The notes: a model not told the origin generated them from the letters alone. A stretch of DNA of 64,000 bases from Methanococcoides alaskense (GCF_031454185.1 NZ_JAVDQI010000003.1:124001-188000); one strand, 5' to 3'. Counted from the stretch's first letter, positions 29,043 to 38,134 are shown. A program made the numbers and translations.

Positions 29043-30560
29043 ATGAAAATAGGGGAAAACAATAATCGCATTGAGAAGAAGCCAAAGATATTGATAGCGG
29101 AAGCTGACGAAAGGGAAGCAGAAGCATTGATCTCACACCTACCCCCAAATTATGACATAATAAGGGCCGTAAATGGAAGTGAAGCGGTCATGATCACAAA
29201 AGAGCAACTTCCCGACCTTGTACTTTTGAACAGCAACTTACCCGAGATGGATGGCCATGAAGTATGCAGAATTCTCAAAGGAGAAGAAAGCAACAATATT
29301 TTACCGGTCATAATGATAACTTCTATAATGGACGATGAAGAAAAAACAAAAGCCATCGAATCGAAGGCTGATGATCTTCTCGTAAGGCCATTGGACATCC
29401 TTGAACTTACAACAAGAGTACGGTCCCTGCTCCGCATGAAGGGACTTCACGGACAACTCATCAAAGAAAGAGATCAGGCACAAAAATACGTCGATGTTGC
29501 CGGCTCGATCATCGGAGTTATAGGCAAGGACCTGAAGGTCAGACTTGTAAACCAAAAGGCATGTGATGTTCTCGGATATGATAAAGATGAGATCGTCGGA
29601 AAGAACTGGTTCGATGCGTTCCTTCCAGCATATATCAGAGAAAGAGTAAAAGAAGGATATATGGGAGTTATTGAAGGCGAACTGGTACCACCGGAATATT
29701 CAGAAAAGCCAATTCTCACCAAAACAAATGAGGAGAGACTGATATTCTGGCATGATGTAGTTCTAAGGGATGAGGACAACAACATAGTCGGCACCATTAG
29801 TTCTGGCGATGATATAACCGAAAGGAAGATCGCAGAAAAGGCAATGGAAGAAGCAAATCGAGAATTAGAACTTCTTGACACCATAAAGGACCAGTTCCTT
29901 ACGAACCTGAACCATGAACTTAGAACGCCCCTCATTTCAATAAAAGGATTTACCGAACTTATGTTGAAAGAAGATATGGGACCTATAAATGATGCTCAGA
30001 AAAATGCCATTGATACTGTTCTAAGAAATTCAGATCGATTAAGGAACCTGGTAGAATCACTACTCTATGTGAGCGGAGAACACACAAAGAATATAAGATA
30101 CAATATGGTTCCTCTTTGTCCCACGGTGATCATCGAAGAGATAATTAAAGATCTTAGCGTTGTAATAAAGAATAAAGGACTTACTATCGAAACTAACATC
30201 CAGAATAACTTACCCATTATAAAGGGAGATATAGACCGTTTCAAAAGGATGATCAACCACATTCTGGACAATGCGATCAAATTCACCCCTGAAGGTGGAA
30301 AGATAACAGTTTCTGCACTCAGTAACAGTGAATCGATAATTGTAACTATTGAAGATACCGGAATTGGCATCCCTAAAGAACTTCTATCGAACATCTTCAG
30401 CCGATTTTATCAGGTAGATGGCTCCACAAGAAGAAAGTATGGAGGAACCGGAGTGGGACTGCACATATGTAAAAAGATAATTGAAGCCCACAATGGGTCA
30501 ATATCCGTATCAAGCAAGATCGAGGAAGGCACTATTTTGAGAGTGAAACTACCAATATGA
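29043..30560 (+). CDS. Receiver-PAS-histidine kinase with a degenerate receiver
   Basis: 505-residue cytoplasmic signal-transduction kinase without membrane segments. The order is receiver domain (about 14-135), PAS domain (about 148-270), phosphoacceptor helix HisKA with His in LNHELRTPL (about 290), and HATPase with N-box LDNAIKF, G1 DTGIGIP and G2 GGTGVGLHI. The receiver fold is clear, but the phosphorylated Asp is replaced by Asn63 (LVLLNSNLPEMDG), the N-terminal acidic pair is altered (AEADE), and the conserved Lys is Arg (LVRP). Phosphotransfer to this receiver is therefore unlikely; it may act as a constitutive or binding module. No partner regulator is adjacent. Confidence 0.92.
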   Translation: MKIGENNNRIEKKPKILIAEADEREAEALISHLPPNYDIIRAVNGSEAVMITKEQLPDLVLLNSNLPEMDGHEVCRILKGEESNNILPVIMITSIMDDEEKTKAIESKADDLLVRPLDILELTTRVRSLLRMKGLHGQLIKERDQAQKYVDVAGSIIGVIGKDLKVRLVNQKACDVLGYDKDEIVGKNWFDAFLPAYIRERVKEGYMGVIEGELVPPEYSEKPILTKTNEERLIFWHDVVLRDEDNNIVGTISSGDDITERKIAEKAMEEANRELELLDTIKDQFLTNLNHELRTPLISIKGFTELMLKEDMGPINDAQKNAIDTVLRNSDRLRNLVESLLYVSGEHTKNIRYNMVPLCPTVIIEEIIKDLSVVIKNKGLTIETNIQNNLPIIKGDIDRFKRMINHILDNAIKFTPEGGKITVSALSNSESIIVTIEDTGIGIPKELLSNIFSRFYQVDGSTRRKYGGTGVGLHICKKIIEAHNGSISVSSKIEEGTILRVKLPI

Positions 30561-30647
30561 AGAAACAGTTCACCCTTTGAATTAATAATAGAATAGCAAC
30601 GCATTGCCTGCAAACATTATAGATATAATCGGATCGGACTGATTCTG

Positions 30648-31685
30648 ATGAAAAAGGAAAGAACAGTAAAGTTAGCCTTGGCCCTTCTCAGCATCATTAT
30701 TCTTGCAGCTGTATTGAGTTATGCATTATTACCTTATATCAATGCATTTCTGGCGGCATTTATCCTATATGTCACATTCAAGCCAGTCTACTGTTTACTG
30801 ACAGAACGTCTTAAACTAAAACAAAATGTATCCGCGATCCTGGTAATGATACTTTCAATGATACTGGTAGTATTACCCCTATACTACGTGTTCACCCTGA
30901 TAATAGGGGAAATAGAAGTAGTAATAAACAGTATTACCACAAATATCAGTTATGTGGATATCACGAATAATTTTGATATCATGAAGAATATTGGCTACAT
31001 AAATGAAATCGCACCCGACATTGATGTTCAGGGTAAGATAGTCAGCCTTGTATCCACCATAGGTTCATACCTTAGCAAGTATCTCATAGGAGCAGTACAG
31101 AATATTAGCGGGCTTCTAATATCAGGCACTATCATGTTTTTCTTGCTATATTATCTGTTCACATCCACCAATACTGATACTAGCAAACAACTACAGGATC
31201 TCATACCCTTTAGCAAAAGAAATACAAATAAACTTATGACAGAGATGAAAAATATCATCCAGTCCACACTCATTGCCACACTTTTGATAGCCGTTCTTCA
31301 AGGGACGATCATAGGGATCACATTCTATACTGTTGGTATAAGCGGAGTAGCCCTCTGGGCAGCTGTCACCACAGTACTGTCATTCCTACCAGTCGTAGGC
31401 GCCCCTCTTGTCTGGGTGCCAGCAGTCCTGTTCAAGCTCGTGACACAGGATTATGTTGCAGCCTTAGTGATCCTTATAGCAGGAATTATCCTCAGCAACA
31501 TTGACAATGTGTTAAGACCTTACATACAGAAAAAAGTAGGCGCAATGCATCCATTTGTATCATTGCTTGGCATCTTTGTCGGTATCTACCTCTTCGGACT
31601 AGTAGGTATCGTAGTGGGACCACTGTTAATATCAGCATTCCTTCTTATACTGAAAATGTTCAATGAAGAATATGTTCAGGATTGA
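30648..31685 (+). CDS. AI-2E family (PerM-like) membrane permease
   Basis: 345-residue integral membrane protein with about seven to eight hydrophobic segments (near 10-50, 65-90, 150-180, 210-250, 255-285, 300-335). The family motif with conserved Pro/Gly near the C-terminus (IVVGPLLISAFLLILKMF) is present. The family includes the Escherichia coli AI-2 exporter TqsA and other transporters; the substrate here is unknown. No quorum-sensing genes are nearby. It converges on the PHP gene, 17 bases away. Confidence 0.88.
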   Translation: MKKERTVKLALALLSIIILAAVLSYALLPYINAFLAAFILYVTFKPVYCLLTERLKLKQNVSAILVMILSMILVVLPLYYVFTLIIGEIEVVINSITTNISYVDITNNFDIMKNIGYINEIAPDIDVQGKIVSLVSTIGSYLSKYLIGAVQNISGLLISGTIMFFLLYYLFTSTNTDTSKQLQDLIPFSKRNTNKLMTEMKNIIQSTLIATLLIAVLQGTIIGITFYTVGISGVALWAAVTTVLSFLPVVGAPLVWVPAVLFKLVTQDYVAALVILIAGIILSNIDNVLRPYIQKKVGAMHPFVSLLGIFVGIYLFGLVGIVVGPLLISAFLLILKMFNEEYVQD

Positions 31686-31702
31686 AACAGAAAAATCAGA
31701 CG

Positions 31703-32374
31703 TTAGGCTTTACCTAAAGCCTTTTTAGCTTTTTTAATTCTTCCAACAACTACCTGTTTCAAAACATATGATACCGGTGTTCTTTTTCCGCCCGGTCTGA
31801 CCTTACCGCTACGTATGGCCTCAAGCACCGACTCAAGCGTCCTATCCTTAGCATCGATCTCAGTATATGAACATCCGACCATCTTCGCCTCATGTGAATC
31901 ACTTCCCCCTACCTGTGGAAAGCCCAACTCACCTGTGACCTTCCTAGCCTTGTTGTTGGCAAATCCGGTCACACATCTGGAATTCAGTACTTCTACTGCA
32001 TCAGCATCCAACCCCTCCACATAACCGATTCCATGTGAGGTTATCTTAAAGGGATGCGGGATTATCACAACAGCACCAAGTTCCCTTGCACGTTCAATGG
32101 TTTCCTCAGGGGTCATGCCTGATTCAATGTCCCCTTTCGGGTCAAGCACAAGGATATGGCCCTTCGAAGAAGTTACCTCTATACCAGGAATAACAATTAT
32201 ATCAGAATTGGTCTCCTTTGCCAGACGAGAACAAACAAGACCTCCCTCACGGGTATCATGGTCACAAATTGCCACACCATCAAGACCGTTAATTTTTGCG
32301 TATTCAAGAATCGAAGCAGGATCGGAATTACTGTCCTTTGAAAAACAGGAATGCACGTGAAGATCAAAACGCAT
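31703..32374 (-). CDS. PHP-domain metal-dependent phosphoesterase
   Basis: 223-residue protein of the PHP superfamily. It has metal-binding motifs HVHSCFSKDS (HxH, residue 6 on), CDHDT, EVTSSKGHIL, IPHPF and GGSDSHEA, all in family order. Relatives hydrolyse nucleoside 3',5'-bisphosphates, histidinol phosphate or nucleic acids; the size fits the short PHP proteins often labelled PHP-associated phosphoesterase. The C-terminus is basic (about 190-223). Substrate not determinable. Confidence 0.88.
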   Translation of the reverse strand: MRFDLHVHSCFSKDSNSDPASILEYAKINGLDGVAICDHDTREGGLVCSRLAKETNSDIIVIPGIEVTSSKGHILVLDPKGDIESGMTPEETIERARELGAVVIIPHPFKITSHGIGYVEGLDADAVEVLNSRCVTGFANNKARKVTGELGFPQVGGSDSHEAKMVGCSYTEIDAKDRTLESVLEAIRSGKVRPGGKRTPVSYVLKQVVVGRIKKAKKALGKA

Positions 32375-32422
32375 GTATAGAAAGCTGTTCTCTAAAGTTA
32401 TAAACGTTTTGAAGAAAAGAAA

Positions 32423-32497
32423 GCGAACGGGACGAAGGATTCAATTAAATCATAGTTTGTGGTGGTACTTTGGGGGTTTGGAGGAAAACCCGTTCGC
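32423..32497. repeat. Inverted repeat GCGAACGGG/CCCGTTCGC
   Basis: Perfect 9-base inverted repeat (32423-32431 and 32489-32497) enclosing 57 bases, in the 205-base gap between hflX and the PHP gene. The G-rich enclosed sequence on the plus strand and the stem could form an RNA hairpin or stem-closed small RNA. No known RNA family was recognised. Confidence 0.4.
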
Positions 32498-32579
32498 ATT
32501 TGAAAGAACTATCTATTCCAATATAAATGTTTCGCACTTGTACGAACGATTTGCCAATTATCCCATAAATCCATGATCA

Positions 32580-33821
32580 TCAGATATTAAATTTACTGAC
32601 TTTTTGTAATACCTCTTCCCGGGCTTCGATATCCAGAACGATCTGTTCGCCGTAATCGATGCTATGGACTATACCTTCATCATAAAGCCATGACACCATA
32701 GAAAGACTCTCTTCGGACATATCCAAAGCGATCCGGGAACGATCCCAATGAGGCAGATTCTCATAGATCTTATCCACAAGCGCTTCAAAACCGTCACCCG
32801 AACTTGCAGAGATGAGTACAGGATGAGGTGCAAGATAACTTATCGCATCAACTTTCCTTTTGAGATCATCCGAATCTACCATATCGACCTTATTCAAAAC
32901 TGTAACAATTTCCACTCCTTCGATACGCTTCCAGAAAATGTCATGACTTACCACAAGCTTTTGCCTTATTACATCTACGGGATCACTCATGTCCACCACA
33001 AGGAGGATAACGTCCGCAAGAAATATCTCATCAAGGGTGGACCGAAATGCATCGACCATCCAATGGGGAAGGTCCTCAATAAAACCAACTGTGTCGGTAA
33101 GAAGCACACGCCTCTGATTTATCGAAAGGGAACGTGTAGTAGGGGACAATGTAGTGAAAAGCATGTCTTCAACTTCAGTTCCTTCCTTCACAAGCGACTG
33201 GAAAAGAGTGCTTTTACCTGCATTCGTATAGCCTGCCAGGGCAACGAGGGAAAAGCCCCTTTCATGTCTGAAAGAGCGAAGGGACTCACTGCTCTTACAA
33301 GAACTATGAATTTCGTTCCTTATCCTGACTATCCTTTTCTTAACATCCTGCTCGTAGGAATCCTCATAACCGCCCAGACCCATAAAACCAGGACGTTCGT
33401 CCTTTTTAAGCAAAGAAACTATTGACCTTGCTTTTGGCAACTCATACTGCAACCTTGCAAGTTCCACCTGTAATTTAGCACGCCTTGTGGTAGCCCTTGA
33501 TGCAAATATCTCAAGGATCAGATTGAACCTGTCAATTACCTCACATTTACAGGTCTCAGAGATATTATAGATCTGCGTAGTTGATAATTGATGATTGAAA
33601 ATAACTTTATCAGCACCTGACACCTCCACAAACACTGCCAGTTCATCGACCTTCCCCCTGCCCACCTGATACTTGCGGTCAGGATACCGCGTCTGTGTCA
33701 GCACACCCACTACACTGTAATGTGCAGCTCTTGCCAATTCCTTAAGCTCGGCAAGCTTTCTCTCATTTGCACCATGATCAGCACCCGGATCATTTCTCTG
33801 TACAAGGATTACTTTTTTCAT
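32580..33821 (-). CDS. hflX: GTPase HflX
   Basis: Ribosome-associated GTPase. About 413 residues. The N-terminal HflX domain (about 1-165) has the glycine-rich loop near GRGKVDEL and a helical linker with ERPGFMGLGGYEDSYEQD. The G domain has P-loop GYTNAGKST (about 198-206), switch DTVGFIEDLPH, and NKVD for guanine specificity. A TTG at 33866 extends the frame but overlaps the upstream gene; the ATG at 33821 with AAAGGTC five bases upstream is preferred. Co-transcribed after a small conserved archaeal gene. Confidence 0.93.
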   Translation of the reverse strand: MKKVILVQRNDPGADHGANERKLAELKELARAAHYSVVGVLTQTRYPDRKYQVGRGKVDELAVFVEVSGADKVIFNHQLSTTQIYNISETCKCEVIDRFNLILEIFASRATTRRAKLQVELARLQYELPKARSIVSLLKKDERPGFMGLGGYEDSYEQDVKKRIVRIRNEIHSSCKSSESLRSFRHERGFSLVALAGYTNAGKSTLFQSLVKEGTEVEDMLFTTLSPTTRSLSINQRRVLLTDTVGFIEDLPHWMVDAFRSTLDEIFLADVILLVVDMSDPVDVIRQKLVVSHDIFWKRIEGVEIVTVLNKVDMVDSDDLKRKVDAISYLAPHPVLISASSGDGFEALVDKIYENLPHWDRSRIALDMSEESLSMVSWLYDEGIVHSIDYGEQIVLDIEAREEVLQKVSKFNI

Positions 33822-33858
33822 GATCGACCTTTTACTATTTTCAGACTGATATCCAAGC

Positions 33859-34251
33859 TCACTCAATATCGAGCTCTTTCAGAAGAAGTTTTCTGGAACT
33901 TAAGGAAACATGATGTGCAAACTCTATCGCAAGCCTTTCGCTCAAAGATTCCTGATATTTGATATCCCGCGAGAACATTTTCTTGGATAACCACTCAGGC
34001 CGATTGTATAGATCACCCTTCTCAACAATAATAGATCCAGGGAAATCGATCTCTGAAACAGTCACCTCGATAATGCTTACGATCTCGAGTACATCAGGAG
34101 GTCCAGGACTTAAAAATGGTTTAATAGCTATCTGTGAAATTGATTCGATATGACTGGCAGAAACCTCCAGAGCGACCGCCGCACAGACCATATAATATCC
34201 ATCTTTTATCTTATGCCTTCCAGAGATATCGACCGCTATAATAGAGAACAT
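33859..34251 (-). CDS. Conserved archaeal protein, probably DUF2209
   Basis: About 130 residues, soluble, no cysteine cluster. The N-terminus AVDISGRHKIKDGYYMVCAAVAL looks like the first strands of an RNase H-like or nuclease-like fold, and resembles DUF2209 proteins of methanogens as I remember them. The function is unknown. A GTG at 34263 is in frame; the ATG at 34251 is preferred because GTGAG lies about seven bases upstream. It precedes hflX by 37 bases on the same strand. Confidence 0.6.
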   Translation of the reverse strand: MFSIIAVDISGRHKIKDGYYMVCAAVALEVSASHIESISQIAIKPFLSPGPPDVLEIVSIIEVTVSEIDFPGSIIVEKGDLYNRPEWLSKKMFSRDIKYQESLSERLAIEFAHHVSLSSRKLLLKELDIE

Positions 34252-34406
34252 TCTGACACTCACAATTTATTCAATATAATACGTTTTTATCCAATCAATT
34301 CCATTCAATTCGATCTAATTTCAATTTGATCGATACCAACCTACCCATACCTATTGTTTTAAGGATATATTACCCCTTTGAGAGCAAGTATACTGTTACC
34401 AGGACA

Positions 34407-35426
34407 TTATTTCATGAGATCCTTCAGGTATTCCGTATCCTTGAGTATCTTAAAGCTAACAAACCCACCCACTATCAAGTTCAAGTAAAGAGTGAAAGCA
34501 CGCCATGCCACTACAACAATACCTATCAGATATACAGGGACGAATAAAGAGAATAGCGAGGTTGCACCAAGTTCGGCTATCCCGCTTGAACCTGGAGTTA
34601 TAGGTAGCACAAGTAAGATCATGAGAAGCACCTGTGCAGCAAAGGAAATAACAATAGCAGGTGGCTGGTTCAATCCCATGAGTATAACAGGGACCATTGC
34701 AAATTCGACTATCCAGAAAAGGATAGTATAGACACTTCCAAAGAACAGCCCTTTACGACCTTTTGTGACAAAGAAGACCATGCTGCTATGAAAATCATCA
34801 ATGACCATATCCAATTTACTTGTGAGCCTTTCAAGCCGAGAACTGTCCACTTTCCCTATAATTACAGCAACACGATGGATCAAATAATTAAATGCTTTCT
34901 TTGTATAATGGGGATGCCAGACCGCATATATCACTATCAGGAAGGTAAGGGACAGTAATAATTCACCTATCACCACCAGAGTGTTCAGGCCGGAGATCGA
35001 TATCACACCACGAAATAAATGCAGTGCAATTGGAGCAGATACCAGTATCAGTACACCATCAAGTAATCTTTCTCCAAGGACCACAGCTGTTGCAGACCCC
35101 ACAGGCACATTTTCCTGACCGAGCAGATGTACCCTCAATGGCTCACCCCCAATAGATGAAGGCGTAACCGATGCAAGGAAAGTACTTGAGATCACGATCT
35201 CAACGGCTCTTGGAATAGAAACATCGAAACCGAGAGATCTGCACATTGACCTTGTACGCAGGCCCCAAAGGAGATAGGACAACAGGTGCAGGCATAGTGC
35301 GAGTAAAAGGAACTCGGGCCTTATATTGCGAATACTTTCCAGCGTTTGAGGATCCAAAGTGTAGAACATCACAGCAATAATAGAAATAAAGCTAATAAAA
35401 AGAGAGATTATTAACCATTTTTTCAT
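34407..35426 (-). CDS. Flippase-like / lysylphosphatidylglycerol-synthase TM family protein
   Basis: About 339-residue polytopic membrane protein of the LPG synthase TM (UPF0104, AglD-related) family. It has eight or so hydrophobic segments; family motifs are TPSSIGGEPLRVHLL near residue 91 and LPITPGSSGIAELG near 285. Members without a synthase domain are thought to move or modify lipid-linked sugars. A TTG at 35435 with AGGA about ten bases upstream is an alternative start; the ATG at 35426 gives the typical MKKW start. It is divergent from a glycosyltransferase, suggesting shared work on glycolipid or N-glycan precursors. Confidence 0.85.
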   Translation of the reverse strand: MKKWLIISLFISFISIIAVMFYTLDPQTLESIRNIRPEFLLLALCLHLLSYLLWGLRTRSMCRSLGFDVSIPRAVEIVISSTFLASVTPSSIGGEPLRVHLLGQENVPVGSATAVVLGERLLDGVLILVSAPIALHLFRGVISISGLNTLVVIGELLLSLTFLIVIYAVWHPHYTKKAFNYLIHRVAVIIGKVDSSRLERLTSKLDMVIDDFHSSMVFFVTKGRKGLFFGSVYTILFWIVEFAMVPVILMGLNQPPAIVISFAAQVLLMILLVLPITPGSSGIAELGATSLFSLFVPVYLIGIVVVAWRAFTLYLNLIVGGFVSFKILKDTEYLKDLMK

Positions 35427-35543
35427 ATTATTCAAGTTCGATCATTCCTAAAATTGTGGATCAGCTTAACACAAAACAATTATTACATATATTAGTAGTC
35501 CCATATAAGAGATCTGTTTCGATATATCGTCGAGTGCTACGAT

Positions 35544-35575
35544 ATTCGCAATGTATAAATACAATACGTGCGAAT
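35544..35575 (+). promoter_or_regulatory. Inverted repeat flanking the TATA box of the glycosyltransferase gene
   Basis: ATTCGCA (35544-35550) and TGCGAAT (35569-35575) form a perfect 7-base inverted repeat with 18 bases between, and the spacer contains TATAAATA (35554-35561). The centre-to-centre distance of 25 bases is about 2.4 helical turns. Its placement over the predicted promoter suggests a repressor operator; the flippase-like gene on the other strand might share it. Confidence 0.4.
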
Positions 35576-35649
35576 ACTGGCCAACTAAAAAAGATGTTTA
35601 AATAATAAAATATCTTTTTTGTATTAATTTCTGAGGAATGTAAACGATC

Positions 35650-36795
35650 ATGAAGATAATGCTTTTTGTCTGCGGAGAAGGATTGGGACACACCAGCCGA
35701 TGCATATCCCTTGCACAACAAATGAAAGCTTCCGGTCATGAAGTGCTCATGGGAGCATATGGATATTCAAAGGACCTTATTGAAACAAAAGGACTTCGAA
35801 CAGCAGAAATGGTCCCTGAGATACAACTGGTCGGAGACTCGGGAAGTCTCGATCTTAAAAGCTCGGTGATAGCGACCATTAAAAGCGGACAATTTCTGGG
35901 AATAGGAAAAGTACACCGAATGCTAAAGGATTTCGACCCGGACATTGTGGTTTCTGACAGTTACTACACAGGCATCTTATCGGCCTGGATGAGAAAAAAA
36001 CCAGTATATCTGATGGTCAACCAATCCAACATGGAAGAGTTCTTCATGCGAAAAAGCTTTTTCATGAGATCCCTTGGGAAAATAACAAAGAGGTTTTACA
36101 GCATGGTGTTCAGGAAAGTAGATGGAATTATCATTCCGGACTTTCCAATGCCGAATACCATTTGCAAGTATAATCTTGATCTTGAAGAAAGAGTTCTCGA
36201 TTCTGTATTCTATAGTGGACCTCTTGTCGGGAAGAAGTACAAGGAAGTACGTGCAGCAGAGCTTACGAGACCACACGTACTTTCTACAATAGGAGGATTC
36301 GGATACAGGGAGCCATTATTCCACAAGGTCATCGAAACCGCCAGACTTGACAGAAATATCAATTATACCCTCCTGTCCGGACCAAGTATCGATCCCGATA
36401 AGTTCACAGGTCTGCCGAAAAACGTCACCATAATGAAATTCATCGAGGATCAGTTCCCATATCTGAAAGGTTCTGATCTTGTCATCGCACCCGGAGGGCA
36501 TAGTATGATGATGGAAGCATTATCTTTTGGTGTACCCATGTTATCATTTCCGGATATGGGACACAGTGAACAGGAGAAGAATGCAACATCCCTTGAAGAA
36601 GAAGGGTGCGGAAAACGCCTTGATTATTCCATCTCTCCCGAAAAGCTTCTTGACCATATCCATCAGTTAATAGAGGATGATGCTTACAAAGAAAAGGCAC
36701 AGTATTTACGCAGTCTTTCCCATGCCCTTAATGGCCCTGAAGCCATTACAGAAATGCTTGGATCAAAATATCTGAACCAAGACTCACAAAAGTGA
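35650..36795 (+). CDS. MurG/UDP-glycosyltransferase-like glycosyltransferase
   Basis: 381-residue GT-B-fold protein without transmembrane helices. The N-terminal motif CGEGLGHTSRCISLAQQM (residues 8-25) resembles the GT28/GT1 glycine-rich loop. The C-terminal donor-binding domain has STIGGFGYREPL (about 214), LLSGPS and the nucleotide-sugar motif IAPGGHSMMMEALSFGVPML. Acceptor and sugar are unknown; a lipid-linked or archaeol acceptor is inferred from the divergent flippase-like gene and the downstream polyprenol-kinase-like gene. GAGGAATG precedes the ATG. Confidence 0.82.
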   Translation: MKIMLFVCGEGLGHTSRCISLAQQMKASGHEVLMGAYGYSKDLIETKGLRTAEMVPEIQLVGDSGSLDLKSSVIATIKSGQFLGIGKVHRMLKDFDPDIVVSDSYYTGILSAWMRKKPVYLMVNQSNMEEFFMRKSFFMRSLGKITKRFYSMVFRKVDGIIIPDFPMPNTICKYNLDLEERVLDSVFYSGPLVGKKYKEVRAAELTRPHVLSTIGGFGYREPLFHKVIETARLDRNINYTLLSGPSIDPDKFTGLPKNVTIMKFIEDQFPYLKGSDLVIAPGGHSMMMEALSFGVPMLSFPDMGHSEQEKNATSLEEEGCGKRLDYSISPEKLLDHIHQLIEDDAYKEKAQYLRSLSHALNGPEAITEMLGSKYLNQDSQK

Positions 36796-36866
36796 TCATA
36801 ACCCTATTTTGATATTTTTGAGTGGAAAATTAGGATAAACTAAAATAGGACTTTGAGGGACAATAA

Positions 36867-37466
36867 ATGCAATTAAATGACCAAAAATCTGTCATTTTAA
36901 AAGAATTTTTCAGAAAAAGTATACATGTTGTATCCCTATCTATCGTTCTTATCTATTATTATTTGGGAAAAGAGTTAACACTTAATTTTTTGACACTGGT
37001 CCTCTGCTTCGTCTTACTAATAGATTTTTTCCGAGTAGAAAAAGGAGTAAAGGTCCCGATTGTTTGGAAGCTTTATAGATCAAAGGAAAAAGACAAACTG
37101 TGTGGAACTTCCTATTTCTTGATCGGGAGTATAATCGCCATAAGTGTTTTCTCAAAAGAAGTTGCATCTGCAGCAATATTAATGACAACTTTTGGAGATA
37201 GCGCAGCAGCTTTGGTAGGAATAAGTTACGGCAAAAGGTGGATAAAAGGTCTTCCGAATAGGGCATGGGAAGGGGTGTTTTCTGAATTCTTTGTGAACCT
37301 GGTCATTGGTTATTTCTTCCTTTCAAATTTGATCGTAGCTTTAACAATGGCTTTAGCAGCTACAATAATTGAAACTTTGATATACAAGTTGGATGATAAT
37401 TTAATTATACCACTATTTTCAGGTCTTATTGGCCAGCTTGTTTTAATAGCATACTCTTCATTATGA
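36867..37466 (+). CDS. Polyprenol/dolichol-kinase-like membrane protein
   Basis: 199-residue membrane protein with about six hydrophobic segments, resembling the CTP-dependent dolichol/diacylglycerol kinase and phosphatidate cytidylyltransferase superfamily. Signature features are FRKSIHVVSL at the start and the conserved TTFGDSAAALVGISYGKR loop with LPNRAWEGVFSEF (about 107-140). Predicted to phosphorylate a polyprenol or similar lipid with CTP, to recycle glycan carrier lipid. It is low in GC compared with its neighbours and has a weak ribosome site. It follows the glycosyltransferase by 71 bases. Confidence 0.8.
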   Translation: MQLNDQKSVILKEFFRKSIHVVSLSIVLIYYYLGKELTLNFLTLVLCFVLLIDFFRVEKGVKVPIVWKLYRSKEKDKLCGTSYFLIGSIIAISVFSKEVASAAILMTTFGDSAAALVGISYGKRWIKGLPNRAWEGVFSEFFVNLVIGYFFLSNLIVALTMALAATIIETLIYKLDDNLIIPLFSGLIGQLVLIAYSSL

Positions 37467-37531
37467 CGAGATCGATGTATAGCCTGAAATACAATAAAAT
37501 AAAGTAATTTGTTTAATATCAAAAAATATGA

Positions 37532-37589
37532 ACCAAGCTTTCACAAAAGAGATTATAAGTATTACAACATATTAGACCAAGCTTTTACA
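37532..37589 (+). promoter_or_regulatory. Direct repeats flanking the promoter of the winged-helix regulator
   Basis: ACCAAGCTTTCACA (37532-37545) and ACCAAGCTTTTACA (37576-37589) are 14-base direct repeats differing at one position, 44 bases apart. A TATA-like ATTATAAGT (about 37551-37559) lies between them. The second copy would overlap the transcription start. This fits operator sites for autoregulation by the regulator that starts at 37615. Confidence 0.45.
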
Positions 37590-37614
37590 GACCATACTTC
37601 CAGTGGTGTATTGA

Positions 37615-37947
37615 ATGATAATCCCAGAACCGATCGAGAACGAAGTAAAGTTGCTTGGAGGCACAGAAGGTATAGCCCTTAGAATCGCGAACGAGGATAA
37701 ACTTGCAGAGCAAAGCGCCATCCATCATGCACTATCTTCCACCATACGATTGAAAATACTTAGCCTCATTCTTGTGCAGCCTCTTTGTGTCTGCCTCATT
37801 AAAGAAATAATGAAGATGTCAGATTCTAAATTATCATACCACCTTTCGACCCTTGTTGCCAGCGGACTCATTAGAAGAGAAAAGAAAGGGAACTGGATAA
37901 TCTACCACCCGACCGAAAAAGCGGAAAAGTATAGGGTCGAAGTATAA
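37615..37947 (+). CDS. ArsR-type winged-helix transcriptional regulator
   Basis: 110-residue DNA-binding protein. A winged helix spans about 40-105: SSTIRLKILSLIL, recognition helix SKLSYHLSTLVASGLI and wing RREKKGNWIIYHPT. There is one cysteine in LVQPLCVCLIKEI plus a second two residues later (CVC), which could bind a metal or sense redox state as in some ArsR proteins; this is inference. The upstream direct repeats suggest self-regulation. Targets are unknown; the nearest genes are the envelope cluster. Confidence 0.85.
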   Translation: MIIPEPIENEVKLLGGTEGIALRIANEDKLAEQSAIHHALSSTIRLKILSLILVQPLCVCLIKEIMKMSDSKLSYHLSTLVASGLIRREKKGNWIIYHPTEKAEKYRVEV

Positions 37948-38134
37948 GGAAAATATGAAGTTGAAATATAAAATGGAACTATGAGGTCAAGCCATAGACC
38001 CGATTTCCTTTTTATATTGGGCATCTCATTTTTAGATCAATAAGTAGAATTTTAGATTATAGATATTAGAATAGCAATTAGAATAGGCTGGGCCATAACA
38101 AAACCTAAGAGAATTAGATGATGGATAAATTGAA

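Noticed and set aside
32373..32576. 67-residue plus-strand frame across the hflX-PHP gap
   Set aside because: It spans the inverted repeat, has no ribosome site and looks like a chance frame.
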